Positions 25,330 through 33,348 of a stretch of 64,000 nucleotides of DNA are shown here, in pieces. Each line of letters begins with the position of its first letter. Position 1 is the first letter of the stretch. Under the pieces are notes generated by a model. It was not told the origin of the DNA. It searched no databases and worked only from the letters and a program-made list of their open reading frames with translations. The translations under genes were made by a program, and so were the position numbers. The stretch comes from Mobilicoccus massiliensis (GTDB lineage Bacteria; Actinomycetota; Actinomycetes; Actinomycetales; Dermatophilaceae), in contig NZ_LN651329.1 of NCBI RefSeq assembly GCF_000826525.2, positions 340,005 through 404,004 of the forward strand. Direction: 5' to 3'.

Positions 25330-26292
25330 ATGTCCACGATCAGCGCACGCGTCCTGGAGCTCCTCGCCCTCCTGCAGATCCGTCGGCATTGGAGCGGCGA
25401 GGAGCTGGCGCGGCGCCTGGAGGTCAGCCCGCGCACGCTGCGCCGCGACGTCGAGAGCCTGCAGGATCTGGGCTACCCGATCACCTCGACGCGCGGCACC
25501 GGTGGCGGCTACCAACTCGCGCCGGGCGGTTCGCTGCCCCCTCTCGTCCTCAACGAAGACGAGGCAGCGGCCGTCGTCGTCGCTCTGAAGGAGGCGGCCA
25601 CAGGGAGTCATCCCATCGAGTCGGCGGCCGCGGTCACCGCACTGGCCAAGATCGTGCAGGTTCTGCCGAGCAAGATCCGCCGCCGCGTCGACTCCCTGCA
25701 GCGGCTCGCGACCCTTCCCGGCCCCTACGGCGCGCCCGCCACCGTGGATGCGGCCGTCCTCACCACGTTCGCCCTCGCGACCCGCGACCACGAGACCCTC
25801 ACCTTCGACTACACCGACGCGCGAGGTACGGAGACCTGCCGACACGTGCAGCCGCGCCATGTCGTGTCCCTCGACCAGCGGCTGTACCTCGTCGCCTACG
25901 ACCTCGTCCGAGGCGACTGGCGCAGCTTCCGCATCGACCGCGCCGCGAAACCCGAACGCACCGGGAAGACCTTCTCGCCGAGGGCGTTACCGCTGGCCGA
26001 TCCCGCCGAGTACGTCCGCACGCACATCAAGACTGCGGGGAAGGTCTACGACGTGACCGCAACGGTCGAGGCGCCCGCAGACGAGGTGCAGAGGAGCCTC
26101 GGAGAATGGGGCACCGCCACCCCCGTGGACGAGAACTCATGCGCCGTTCACATTCCTGCAAGCGATCTCGACTGGGCCGCCTTCGCCCTCGCCGTCCTCC
26201 ACGCCCCCTTCGCCGTTCATGGGCCCGAAGAAGCCGTCGCCCATATCGCGGCATGGGGGAGTCGGCTGACCGAAGCCGCCGCGTCTAACTGA
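25330..26292 (+). CDS. WYL-domain transcriptional regulator
   Basis: The 320-residue protein begins with a DeoR/HTH_11-type helix-turn-helix (WSGEELARRLEVSPRTLRRD, then VESLQDLGYPI), followed by a GTGGGYQL wing. The central WYL domain reads RLYLVAYDLVRGDWRSFRID, with RLYL where the family name motif WYL is usual. A C-terminal WCX-like extension follows. WYL proteins bind ligands such as nucleotides or second messengers. Divergent placement with the DrrAB-like exporter points to control of that exporter. Confidence 0.9.
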   Translation: MSTISARVLELLALLQIRRHWSGEELARRLEVSPRTLRRDVESLQDLGYPITSTRGTGGGYQLAPGGSLPPLVLNEDEAAAVVVALKEAATGSHPIESAAAVTALAKIVQVLPSKIRRRVDSLQRLATLPGPYGAPATVDAAVLTTFALATRDHETLTFDYTDARGTETCRHVQPRHVVSLDQRLYLVAYDLVRGDWRSFRIDRAAKPERTGKTFSPRALPLADPAEYVRTHIKTAGKVYDVTATVEAPADEVQRSLGEWGTATPVDENSCAVHIPASDLDWAAFALAVLHAPFAVHGPEEAVAHIAAWGSRLTEAAASN

Positions 26293-26497
26293 GGCCGGCG
26301 TTCAGAGCTGCGGGCTCACCGCGCGTGGGTCGCTGATCGTTCTCGAGGAGCCCACAGAGATCCCAGGTGGTGCGATGGCGACGTATCAGAAGCCCGGCGG
26401 CGGTGTTCTCTACGTCCTCGGCCAGGCCGTCGGCGCCGATGCAGGCTTCCCGCTGTCTCCGGCCGCCTGGGGAGGGCCGGCAACGTCGTTCGATCGG

Positions 26498-26857
26498 TCA
26501 CTCGGCCAGCTGTCGGCGGTGCTCGCGCCCCCACGCGCACAGTGCCTCCACGACCGGTCCGAGACTCGCCCCGTACCGCGTCAACCGGTAGGTGACTCGC
26601 AAGGGGTAGCCGTCCTCCGCGATTCGCTCCAGGATGCCATCGGCCACCAGCTCGCCGAGCTGCCGCAGCAGGACGGCTTCGGAGACCTCCGGAATGCGCC
26701 GGCGCAGTTCGCCGGGGCGCAGCTCACCCGCCTCGGCGATCTGCTGGAGAATCGAACCCTTCCAGCGACCTCCGAGCACGGCCAGGGCCGTGTCGACAGG
26801 ACACGTCGACTCACCGGCCGACGCTCGATCCACCGAGGTGCGGGGGCGTGTGGTCAC
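26498..26857 (-). CDS. HxlR-family transcriptional regulator
   Basis: The 119-residue protein shows the HxlR winged helix: CPVDTALAVLGGRWKGSILQ, ELRRRIPEVSEAVLLRQLGE, then GYPLRVTYRLTRYGASLGPV. The single cysteine (in STCPVD) matches the position often used for redox or electrophile sensing in this family. The GTG start at 26857 lies six bases after TACCGT, so the mRNA is probably leaderless. It is divergent from a DUF1772 gene, with a palindrome between them. Confidence 0.88.
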   Translation of the reverse strand: MTTRPRTSVDRASAGESTCPVDTALAVLGGRWKGSILQQIAEAGELRPGELRRRIPEVSEAVLLRQLGELVADGILERIAEDGYPLRVTYRLTRYGASLGPVVEALCAWGREHRRQLAE

Positions 26858-26915
26858 GCCGGCACGGTAGCCCAACGGGCTTACATCGGATCGGGCATTC
26901 CCTGGCCCGACGGGC

Positions 26916-26933
26916 ACTGACGTCGAAGTCAGT
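26916..26933. promoter_or_regulatory. palindrome between hxlR-like and DUF1772 genes
   Basis: ACTGAC, six bases, GTCAGT is a perfect inverted repeat in the 114-bp divergent gap; CAGTACTG (26930-26937), another palindrome, overlaps it. HxlR-type regulators bind such sites near their own promoters. Confidence 0.5.
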
Positions 26934-26971
26934 ACTGGCCAGAATGGGGTTATGGGCGCTTGCCTGGGCGC

Positions 26972-27421
26972 ATGGAAGCGTTGATCGAGACCTCGGCTCT
27001 CGCCGTCCTGGCCGCACTGGTCGGTGTGGAGGTCACCGTTGGGTGCGTGCTGCACCCATGTCTGCGCAGGCTGGAGCCCGAGGCGATGCGACGTGGACGC
27101 GCCTGGACGGCCCGGATTCTCGGGGCGGCGATGCCACCCGTCTACGCCCTGGCCGCGGCCGGTGCGGCAGCCGCCGCCGTGTGGAAGGCCGTTCCGGGCG
27201 GTGTCGCGGCGTGGTGGATCGGCTCGGCTGCGGTGCTCGTGATGGTGATCGTCGGGACGATGGTCGTCCTCGTCCCCCTCAACTCGCGGATCGCGAAAGG
27301 CGCCCCCTCGAATTCCGCGGAGTGGGAACGCGTGACCCGGCAGTGGGACCGGTGGCACGGCGCGCGGACGGTCCTGCTCGTCACCACCCTGGCCCTCGAG
27401 ATCTCGGCCGCGGCTGCGTGA
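26972..27421 (+). CDS. DUF1772 (anthrone oxygenase-like) membrane protein
   Basis: The 149-residue protein has four likely membrane helices and the DUF1772 ending VPLNSRIAKG, then WERVTRQWDRWHGARTVLL, where VPLN and the W...W...H..R spacing are the family hallmark. Some members oxidise anthrones; most have no proven role. ATG 26972 is preferred over TTG 26960. The divergent HxlR-type regulator suggests induction by an electrophile or quinone, which is inference. Confidence 0.8.
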   Translation: MEALIETSALAVLAALVGVEVTVGCVLHPCLRRLEPEAMRRGRAWTARILGAAMPPVYALAAAGAAAAAVWKAVPGGVAAWWIGSAAVLVMVIVGTMVVLVPLNSRIAKGAPSNSAEWERVTRQWDRWHGARTVLLVTTLALEISAAAA

Positions 27422-27587
27422 CGGGCCACCCTGCCAGCGCTCTCGGCTCCCCAAACCCCCGCGACGCTCGCCGGAGATGAGGCGGGCGATGGGGATATGT
27501 GGGGCCCGAGGTGGGGAGATCGCGTGGATACGGGGGCCGGAGGGCGTCATTCCGGCCGGAAACGCCGGCTGTCTCGACGGGACGGGC

Positions 27588-27989
27588 TCAGCGTGACTCG
27601 GCGCAGGTGAGGCAGGTGCCGAAGATCTCGAGGGTGTGGGAGACGTCGGTGAAACCGTGGGCCGCGGCCATGTCGGAGGCCCATTTCTCGGCGAGTGGCT
27701 CCTCGACCTCGACGGTGCGCCCGCAGACGCGGCACACGAGGTGATGGTGGTGGTCCTCGGACTCGCAGAGGCGGTAGCGGGCCTCACCGTCCTCGGCGCG
27801 GATCATGTCGACGGCACCCGACTCCGCCATGAGCCCCAGCGTGCGGTAGACCGTGGCGAGCCCGACGCTGTCGCCGATCTCCCGCAGTTTGCCGTGCAGG
27901 TCCTGGGCCGAGACGAAGTCGTCGGTCCGGCGCAACGCGGATTCCACCGCTCGACGCTGGCGGGTGTTGCGCGGTCCGGTGTCGGTCAC
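27588..27989 (-). CDS. zur: Fur-family regulator, probably zinc uptake repressor
   Basis: The 133-residue protein has the Fur layout: an N-terminal winged helix (FVSAQDLHGKLREIGDSVG, LATVYRTLGLMAESG), then a dimer domain with HHHHLVCRVCGRTVEVEE and a final CLTCAES. The two CxxC pairs form the structural zinc site. It is the last gene after znuA-znuC-znuB on the same strand, 195 bp below znuB, and a Zur-like box lies before znuA. It should repress zinc uptake when zinc is plentiful. GTG 27989 has a GAGAGGAG site, so it can be translated separately. A role as an iron regulator is less likely given context. Confidence 0.88.
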   Translation of the reverse strand: MTDTGPRNTRQRRAVESALRRTDDFVSAQDLHGKLREIGDSVGLATVYRTLGLMAESGAVDMIRAEDGEARYRLCESEDHHHHLVCRVCGRTVEVEEPLAEKWASDMAAAHGFTDVSHTLEIFGTCLTCAESR

Positions 27990-28184
27990 GGCGACGACTC
28001 CTCTCGAGAACCTCCGTCGGAGCGCAGGACACGAGCCCCACACGCGCGAGGCAGCACCCCGAGGATGAGCCCACCATAATGCGCGTCGTGCGCCCACCCG
28101 TCCGCTGGCACGGGCGTCGACCTCGATCGTGGCAACCGTCCCGACCGCCGGGGTGCCGTCGTGATCAGTGCAGACCGGCCGTGT

Positions 28185-29276
28185 TCAGCGGCGGATGCCG
28201 TGCAGGCCGGGACGGGACGCGGCGGGGTCCTGCGCATCAGAGGCAGTGGCCCCGTGGCAGTGACCGTGGCCCGCAGTCTGATCGACCGGCCCGTGCTCGT
28301 CGTAATGGTCGTCGTGGGGGGAGTGCAGGTGCCCGTCGTGGAGATAGTCGACGTGGTCGTCGTGAACCACGGGCTCGTGCTCGCAATCGTGACCACCATG
28401 CACGTGCGGATGATCGGGGTGCACCTCGTTGCGGTCGCGGCCGCTCGCGTGGCGTCGGGCCCGCCCCCGCAGAGCGCCGACGAGCGTGCCGCCGAGCGCG
28501 AGCACGAGGTACACCAGCACGGCGAGCACGACGATCGTGCCGCCCGAGGGCGTGTCGAGCTCGAACGACGCGACCACGCCGGCCGTGCTGCAGAGGAGCC
28601 CGATACCCATGGCGATGCCCATCGCCGAGGCGAAACTGCGGGCCACGACCTGCGCCGCCGCGTTGGGCACGATCATCAGCGCCGCGATGAGCAGCAGACC
28701 GACCACCCGCATGGAGACGACGACCGTCACCGCGGTGAGCACCGCGAGCATGATGTTGAGCGCGAGCACGTGCAGGCCCGACGCCTGCGCGAACTCCGGG
28801 TCGTTGGCCACGGCGAACAACCGCGGCATGAGCAGCCACGTGACGAGGGCGACGGCCACGGCGAGCACCGCGAACACGATGACGTCGGACTGCCGCGTCG
28901 TCGAGATCGCGCCGAACAGGTACGCCGGGATGCTCTTGCCGCCCGAGGGGGCACGACTCATGAGCACGACACCGAGCGCGATGCCGCCGTAGAAGATGAT
29001 CGCGAGCGCGGTGTCTCCGCTCGTGTTGCCGTGGGCGCGCATGAGCTCGATCGCCACCGCCGCCGCGACGGCCAGGGCGAGCGCGGTCCACACCGGCTGC
29101 GTGCCGGTGATCGCACCGAGCGCCACACCGGCGAACGCGACGTGCCCCATCCCGTCGCCGATGAGCGTGAGCCGCCGCTGCATGAGGAAGATGCCCACCA
29201 TCGGCGCGGCGAGGCCGATGAACAGGGCCGCGAGGAGGGCCCGCTGCATGAAGTCGTACTCGAGGACGTGTAGCAC
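28185..29276 (-). CDS. znuB: zinc ABC transporter permease with His-rich cytoplasmic tail
   Basis: The protein has 363 residues. Residues 1-270 are a typical ZnuB/MntB-type (ABC-3) permease with about eight membrane helices, including RRLTLIGDGMGHVAFAGVAL and the SIPAYLFGAISTT segment. After the last helix comes an unusual tail of about 90 residues packed with His and Asp (for example HPDHPHVHGGHDCEHEP and HSPHDDHYDEHGPVD). Most ZnuB proteins end without such a tail. It would lie in the cytoplasm and could buffer or sense zinc. The gene follows znuC with one base between stop and start. Confidence 0.93.
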   Translation of the reverse strand: MLHVLEYDFMQRALLAALFIGLAAPMVGIFLMQRRLTLIGDGMGHVAFAGVALGAITGTQPVWTALALAVAAAVAIELMRAHGNTSGDTALAIIFYGGIALGVVLMSRAPSGGKSIPAYLFGAISTTRQSDVIVFAVLAVAVALVTWLLMPRLFAVANDPEFAQASGLHVLALNIMLAVLTAVTVVVSMRVVGLLLIAALMIVPNAAAQVVARSFASAMGIAMGIGLLCSTAGVVASFELDTPSGGTIVVLAVLVYLVLALGGTLVGALRGRARRHASGRDRNEVHPDHPHVHGGHDCEHEPVVHDDHVDYLHDGHLHSPHDDHYDEHGPVDQTAGHGHCHGATASDAQDPAASRPGLHGIRR

Positions 29277-29277
29277 C

Positions 29278-29997
29278 TCAGGCCTCCCAGCCAGGACGGG
29301 GCGCGCCGGCCGCCTGCGCGCGATCCATCGGAACGTCGTCGGTGATGCGCCCGGTGTCGACCGTCACCACCCGAGTGAGCAGCGGAGCGACGGGCTCGAT
29401 GTCGTGAGTGATGATGACGAGCGTGACGCCGCGGTCGACGAGCCGGCCGAGCACCTGCGCCAGCACCTTCTGATTGCCGACGTCGACGCCCGCGGTCGGC
29501 TCGTCCATGACGAGCACCCTCGGCTCCGACGCGAGGGCCCGGGCGATGAGCACCCGACGCTGCTGGCCACCGGAGAGATCGTTGACCCCACTTCGGGCGA
29601 CATCACCGAGACCGACGAGCGCGAGTGACTCGGCGATGACCGCACGGTCGGCACGGCCCGGGCGTCCGAGCAGCCCCAGCCGGGGGAGCCGCCCACTCGC
29701 GACGATCTCGGTCGCCGTCGCTCGCACCGCGGCGGACACCGTGTGCCGCTGCGGCACGTAACCGATGAGGTGGCGCTCCCGAAAACGGGACATCGGCGTG
29801 CCGAACAGCAGCACCTCGCCGCCGAGGTGGTCGTTGAGGCCGAGGATGCCCTTGACCAGCGTCGACTTGCCGCTTCCGTTGGGCCCCACCACGGCGACGC
29901 GTTCACCGGGATCGATGCGCAGGCTCGCTCCGGTGACCACCGGCCGTTGCCGATAGCCGAAGGACGCGTCGACGAGGTCGATGACCGGCGTCGTCAC
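29278..29997 (-). CDS. znuC: zinc ABC transporter ATP-binding protein
   Basis: The 239-residue ATPase has Walker A AVVGPNGSGKSTLVKG, signature DLSGGQQRRVLIARAL, Walker B RVLVMDEPTAGVDVG and the switch His in LVIITHDIEP. It drives zinc import through ZnuB. Its ATG overlaps the znuA stop by four bases. Sequence alone does not exclude manganese, but the His-rich ZnuA loop and the Zur-type regulator favour zinc. Confidence 0.93.
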   Translation of the reverse strand: MTTPVIDLVDASFGYRQRPVVTGASLRIDPGERVAVVGPNGSGKSTLVKGILGLNDHLGGEVLLFGTPMSRFRERHLIGYVPQRHTVSAAVRATATEIVASGRLPRLGLLGRPGRADRAVIAESLALVGLGDVARSGVNDLSGGQQRRVLIARALASEPRVLVMDEPTAGVDVGNQKVLAQVLGRLVDRGVTLVIITHDIEPVAPLLTRVVTVDTGRITDDVPMDRAQAAGAPRPGWEA

Positions 29998-31040
29998 GAG
30001 CAGCTCTGCCCCTTCTTCAGGGTGTCGAGGTTGGTGCGCATGATGCTCAGGTAGTCCGTTCCGTCCTTGGTGATGCCCTCGATCGGGTCGAGCACCGCGA
30101 GGTTCGCGCCGGTCTCCTTGGCCACGGTCTCGGCCACGGCAGGGCTGATGAGGGTCTCCGCGTAGATCGTCTCCACGTGGTTCTTCTTAGCGTAGTCGGC
30201 GACCTTGGCGAGGCGCTGCGGGTCGGGCTCCGACTCGGGAGAGAGCCCGCTGATCGCCGCCTGCGTGAACCCGTACCGCGCCGCCAGGTAGCCGAACGCC
30301 GCGTGACTCGTGACGAGCGTGTTGCTCTCGCACGTCTTGAGGCCCGCCTTGTAGTCGGCGTCGAGGGCGTCGAGGTCCTTCTTCAGGGCCGCGAGACCGG
30401 CCTCGTACGTGCTCTTGCCCTCGGGGTCGATCGCCGTCAACTGGTCGGCGATCGCCTTGGCGACCGCGCCGTAGCGCACCGGGTCGAGCCAGAAGTGCGG
30501 GTCGATCGAGCCGGCCTCGGCGTGCTCGTGGGCGTGGCCTTCGTGTTCGTCGGCGCCCGCGGAGCCCGCAGCCGTGGGTGCCTCGCTCTCGTGCGCGTGG
30601 TCGTCATGACCGTGGTCGTGCGCGTCCTCGCCGCCGAGGTCGATGATCGGCTGGTCGACGGCCGCGTCGAGCTGTGCCGACGTCGAGACGTCGAGGGCGT
30701 GCTCGGGGGACTCGCTCTCCACGGCGTCGTCGAGAGCGGGCTGCATGCCCTTCTCGTAGACCGCGAGGTCGGCGTCCTGCATCTTCGCCACGTCGCCCGG
30801 GGTGAGTTCGGTGTCGTGCGGCTCCGCGCCCGGCTTGGTGAGGTTGGTGACCTCGATGCGGTCTCCGCCGATACGCGAAGTGGCGTACTGCAACGGATAG
30901 AACCCGACGACGACGGAGAGCTTCTCGCCCTCGCCTCCACCGGCGGTGCCGGACGAACCACCGGTCGCACCACCGTTACCGGTGCCGCAGGCGGCGAGGA
31001 GGAGGGCGGACAGGGAGAGGGTGGCAGTGCGACGGAACAT
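29994..31040 (-). CDS. znuA: zinc-binding lipoprotein of the ABC importer
   Basis: The 348-residue cluster A-I binding protein starts with a lipoprotein signal (lipobox LAAC, Cys18) and a Gly/Ser/Thr linker, so it is anchored outside the membrane. The mature part includes VGFYPLQYATSRIGGD and PHDTELTPGDVAKM (first metal His). A long His/Asp-rich loop of about 40 residues follows (from HDHGHDDHAHESEAP to HEGHAHEHAEAG), then DPHFWLDPVRY (second metal His). The His loop marks zinc rather than manganese binding. It heads the operon, with a Zur-like box 20 bases above the start. Confidence 0.94.
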   Translation of the reverse strand: MFRRTATLSLSALLLAACGTGNGGATGGSSGTAGGGEGEKLSVVVGFYPLQYATSRIGGDRIEVTNLTKPGAEPHDTELTPGDVAKMQDADLAVYEKGMQPALDDAVESESPEHALDVSTSAQLDAAVDQPIIDLGGEDAHDHGHDDHAHESEAPTAAGSAGADEHEGHAHEHAEAGSIDPHFWLDPVRYGAVAKAIADQLTAIDPEGKSTYEAGLAALKKDLDALDADYKAGLKTCESNTLVTSHAAFGYLAARYGFTQAAISGLSPESEPDPQRLAKVADYAKKNHVETIYAETLISPAVAETVAKETGANLAVLDPIEGITKDGTDYLSIMRTNLDTLKKGQSCS

Positions 31041-31059
31041 GCGATGAGCCTCGTCTTAT

Positions 31060-31074
31060 TAGGAATGATTGTCA
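31060..31074. promoter_or_regulatory. candidate Zur box upstream of znuA
   Basis: TAGGAATGATTGTCA matches 11 of 15 positions of the palindromic Zur consensus TGAAAATGATTTTCA known from other actinobacteria. It lies 20 bases above the znuA start and overlaps the last codons and stop of the transglutaminase gene (TGA at 31074-31072, minus strand). Confidence 0.6.
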
Positions 31075-33348
31075 AATCAATCTCGATGGCTCCCTCGCCC
31101 CTGGAATGAGGCCGTCCGAGGGGAGCAGTGTCGCTCGTAGACGGGATCGAAGGTCGGCCTGGTGCCACGCGGCTCTGGTGAGGGTGCCGATGTCGGTGCG
31201 CAGCAGGCGAATCGCCTCGTCGGAGGGTTCGGCGTCGCCTCCCGCGGCGTAGCGCGCGGTCTCGACCTGTTCCACGATGCGAGCGGTCGCCTGATCGACG
31301 TCGTCGCCGAGTCGCCGGCGGTACGTGTCGCCGCGGGCCCGCACCGTGGACGACGGCGGCACATCGATGCCGAGATCGGTCAGGCGCGTGGTCAGCCATC
31401 GCCAGTGTTCGTCGATCCGCTGCGCGGACGATCCCGTGCGCAGCCGTCGTCGGTGACGCCACCACGCGACGGCGGGAGAGAGCGCGAGAAGTCCGCCGAG
31501 GGTGAGCAGACCGAGCAGTATCGCGCCCACCGCGCCCGGTAGCGAGCCCGGCGCCGAAGCATCGCGGGTAGCCCCGGGCTCCGTGGCTCCCGGGTCGCGG
31601 TCGCGTGGCGCCGCCGTCGGGGTCGCCGTCACCTCAGGAACGACGGACGGCCGGGCGGTCGCGGTCGGCTCGCTCTCGCCGGTGTCTGCATCCTCGGGCA
31701 GCGCGCCGTACTGCGGTGCCGGGCCGGAACGGACCGACGGCGTCGGCTCGTACCGCACCCACCCGAGTTCGTCGAGGTAGAGCTCGGGCCAGGCGTGTGC
31801 GTCATTGGCGCGGACGACCTTGGACGTGCCCTCGGTCGTGCCTGCGAGGAACCCCGTCGCGAGCCGGGCGGGAATGCCCTGCTCTCGCGCCATGAGGATC
31901 ATCGTCGTCGCGAACTGCACGCAGTACCCGGTGCGGGTGCTCAGGAATGCGTCCACCGGATCGCGCTCTGAACTCGGCGGCAGGTCGAGGGAATACGTGA
32001 AGCGCCCCTCCTCGCGCAGCCATCGCTGGATCGCATCGGCCTGTTCGGCCGGCGCGCTCGCCCCGGCCGTCACGCGACGCACCTCGCTGCGCAGAGCCGG
32101 GGTCACTGCGCTCACGTCGAGGTCGTCAGCGCTCACCGCTCCCGAGGTGACCGCCTCCACCGCCGGTACGGGCTTGGCACCCCCGCGCCGATCGACGATG
32201 GCGAGGTAGGTGATGGTGTAGCGGCTCGGGGTCGCGTCGGTGACGAGCATCTGTGTCGTCGGGTCCTGGTTCCAGCGCGCGCCGGTGACGCTGCCGCCGA
32301 TCACCGGGGCCGGGGCGGCGAGGTACGGCGGACGGAGGCGGCTGTCGGCCACGGAGAACGTGCGCGTCTCGGTGCGCACGTCCTGGGAGAGACCGACGGG
32401 GGCCGCGAAGACGGGGCGCGGCGACGGCGCCACCGCCGGGGATGTCGGCTGCCAGCGACCGTCGGCGTAGCGCGCCGCCGCCCCGACGCGAACGGGGGGC
32501 GGAGCTGGGTCGTCGGTCGTGTACTCCAACACCGGAGTCCGGTCGTCGTTGCGCAGATCTGCGAGCAGGTCGGGGTCGGGAGAGAATCCGACCTGGCCCG
32601 CGCCCCCGTGCGACCGCCCCAGCCCGTCGGCGACGAATCGCGTGGGCAGATGAGGAAGCCAGGACGCCGTGACGAGGGCGAGGCCGACCGAGGCAGCCGT
32701 GAGGACGAAGGCCGTGGGTACCCGGTCGTCGACGCCCCGGGTGGCGCCGCCGGCCCGGTCCATCAGGGTCCGGCGACGATCGAGGAGCAGGAGCAGGGCG
32801 ATGGCGGCGATCAACGCGACGAGGTGGTACCAGGGCAGAGGCGCGCCGACGTTGGCGACGGCGGCGAGGTAGGGCACGAGGAGCGGTACCGCTGCGAGCA
32901 GTGGACGGCCGAACGTCACTCCCGCCGCATCGGCGACGACGGCAATGGCGCCGAACCCGGCCGTGAAGACGAAGGTGACGCCCGGTGTCGCCGGGGCCGG
33001 GGGCGGATTGCCGGTGATCGACTCGACGGCGTCGGCGTAGAGATCCGCGGCGAGTCCGACACTCTCCGGGGTCGGGACGACACCCAGCAGCGCGGTTCCT
33101 TCGGCGAACACGAGGCACAGCGCGACGACGAACACGGCCATCTGGATGAGGACCACGACCGCCCGGGCGTACCACGGGGGGCGGGCGAGCCGACGGGCGA
33201 CGGCACCCGCGACCGCGACGGCGAGCACGGTCAGGAGCAGGGGACCCGCCCACGTGGCCTCGTCGAACAGCGTGCGCAGGGGCCACGCCGAGACCATCAC
33301 GGCCAGCGCGACGACCAGGGAGGGGCCGAGGTGGGCGGGGGGTGTCAT
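31072..33348 (-). CDS. TgpA-like transglutaminase/DUF3488 membrane protein
   Basis: The 758-residue protein has five or six N-terminal membrane helices (DUF3488, residues 1-220), an extracytoplasmic region with the transglutaminase-like core, a Pro/Ser/Thr stretch, one more membrane helix (around SLPGAVGAILLGLLTLGGLLA) and a cytoplasmic end. The catalytic cysteine is C476 (TRTGYCVQFATT) and the histidine H518 (NDAHAWPELYLDELGWVRYE). The usual third residue Asp is a Glu (E534 in YEPTPS), as in other TgpA-like proteins. With DUF58 and MoxR it forms an operon, a set thought to act on peptides or proteins at the envelope. ATG 33348 overlaps the DUF58 stop. Confidence 0.9.
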   Translation of the reverse strand: MTPPAHLGPSLVVALAVMVSAWPLRTLFDEATWAGPLLLTVLAVAVAGAVARRLARPPWYARAVVVLIQMAVFVVALCLVFAEGTALLGVVPTPESVGLAADLYADAVESITGNPPPAPATPGVTFVFTAGFGAIAVVADAAGVTFGRPLLAAVPLLVPYLAAVANVGAPLPWYHLVALIAAIALLLLLDRRRTLMDRAGGATRGVDDRVPTAFVLTAASVGLALVTASWLPHLPTRFVADGLGRSHGGAGQVGFSPDPDLLADLRNDDRTPVLEYTTDDPAPPPVRVGAAARYADGRWQPTSPAVAPSPRPVFAAPVGLSQDVRTETRTFSVADSRLRPPYLAAPAPVIGGSVTGARWNQDPTTQMLVTDATPSRYTITYLAIVDRRGGAKPVPAVEAVTSGAVSADDLDVSAVTPALRSEVRRVTAGASAPAEQADAIQRWLREEGRFTYSLDLPPSSERDPVDAFLSTRTGYCVQFATTMILMAREQGIPARLATGFLAGTTEGTSKVVRANDAHAWPELYLDELGWVRYEPTPSVRSGPAPQYGALPEDADTGESEPTATARPSVVPEVTATPTAAPRDRDPGATEPGATRDASAPGSLPGAVGAILLGLLTLGGLLALSPAVAWWRHRRRLRTGSSAQRIDEHWRWLTTRLTDLGIDVPPSSTVRARGDTYRRRLGDDVDQATARIVEQVETARYAAGGDAEPSDEAIRLLRTDIGTLTRAAWHQADLRSRLRATLLPSDGLIPGAREPSRLI

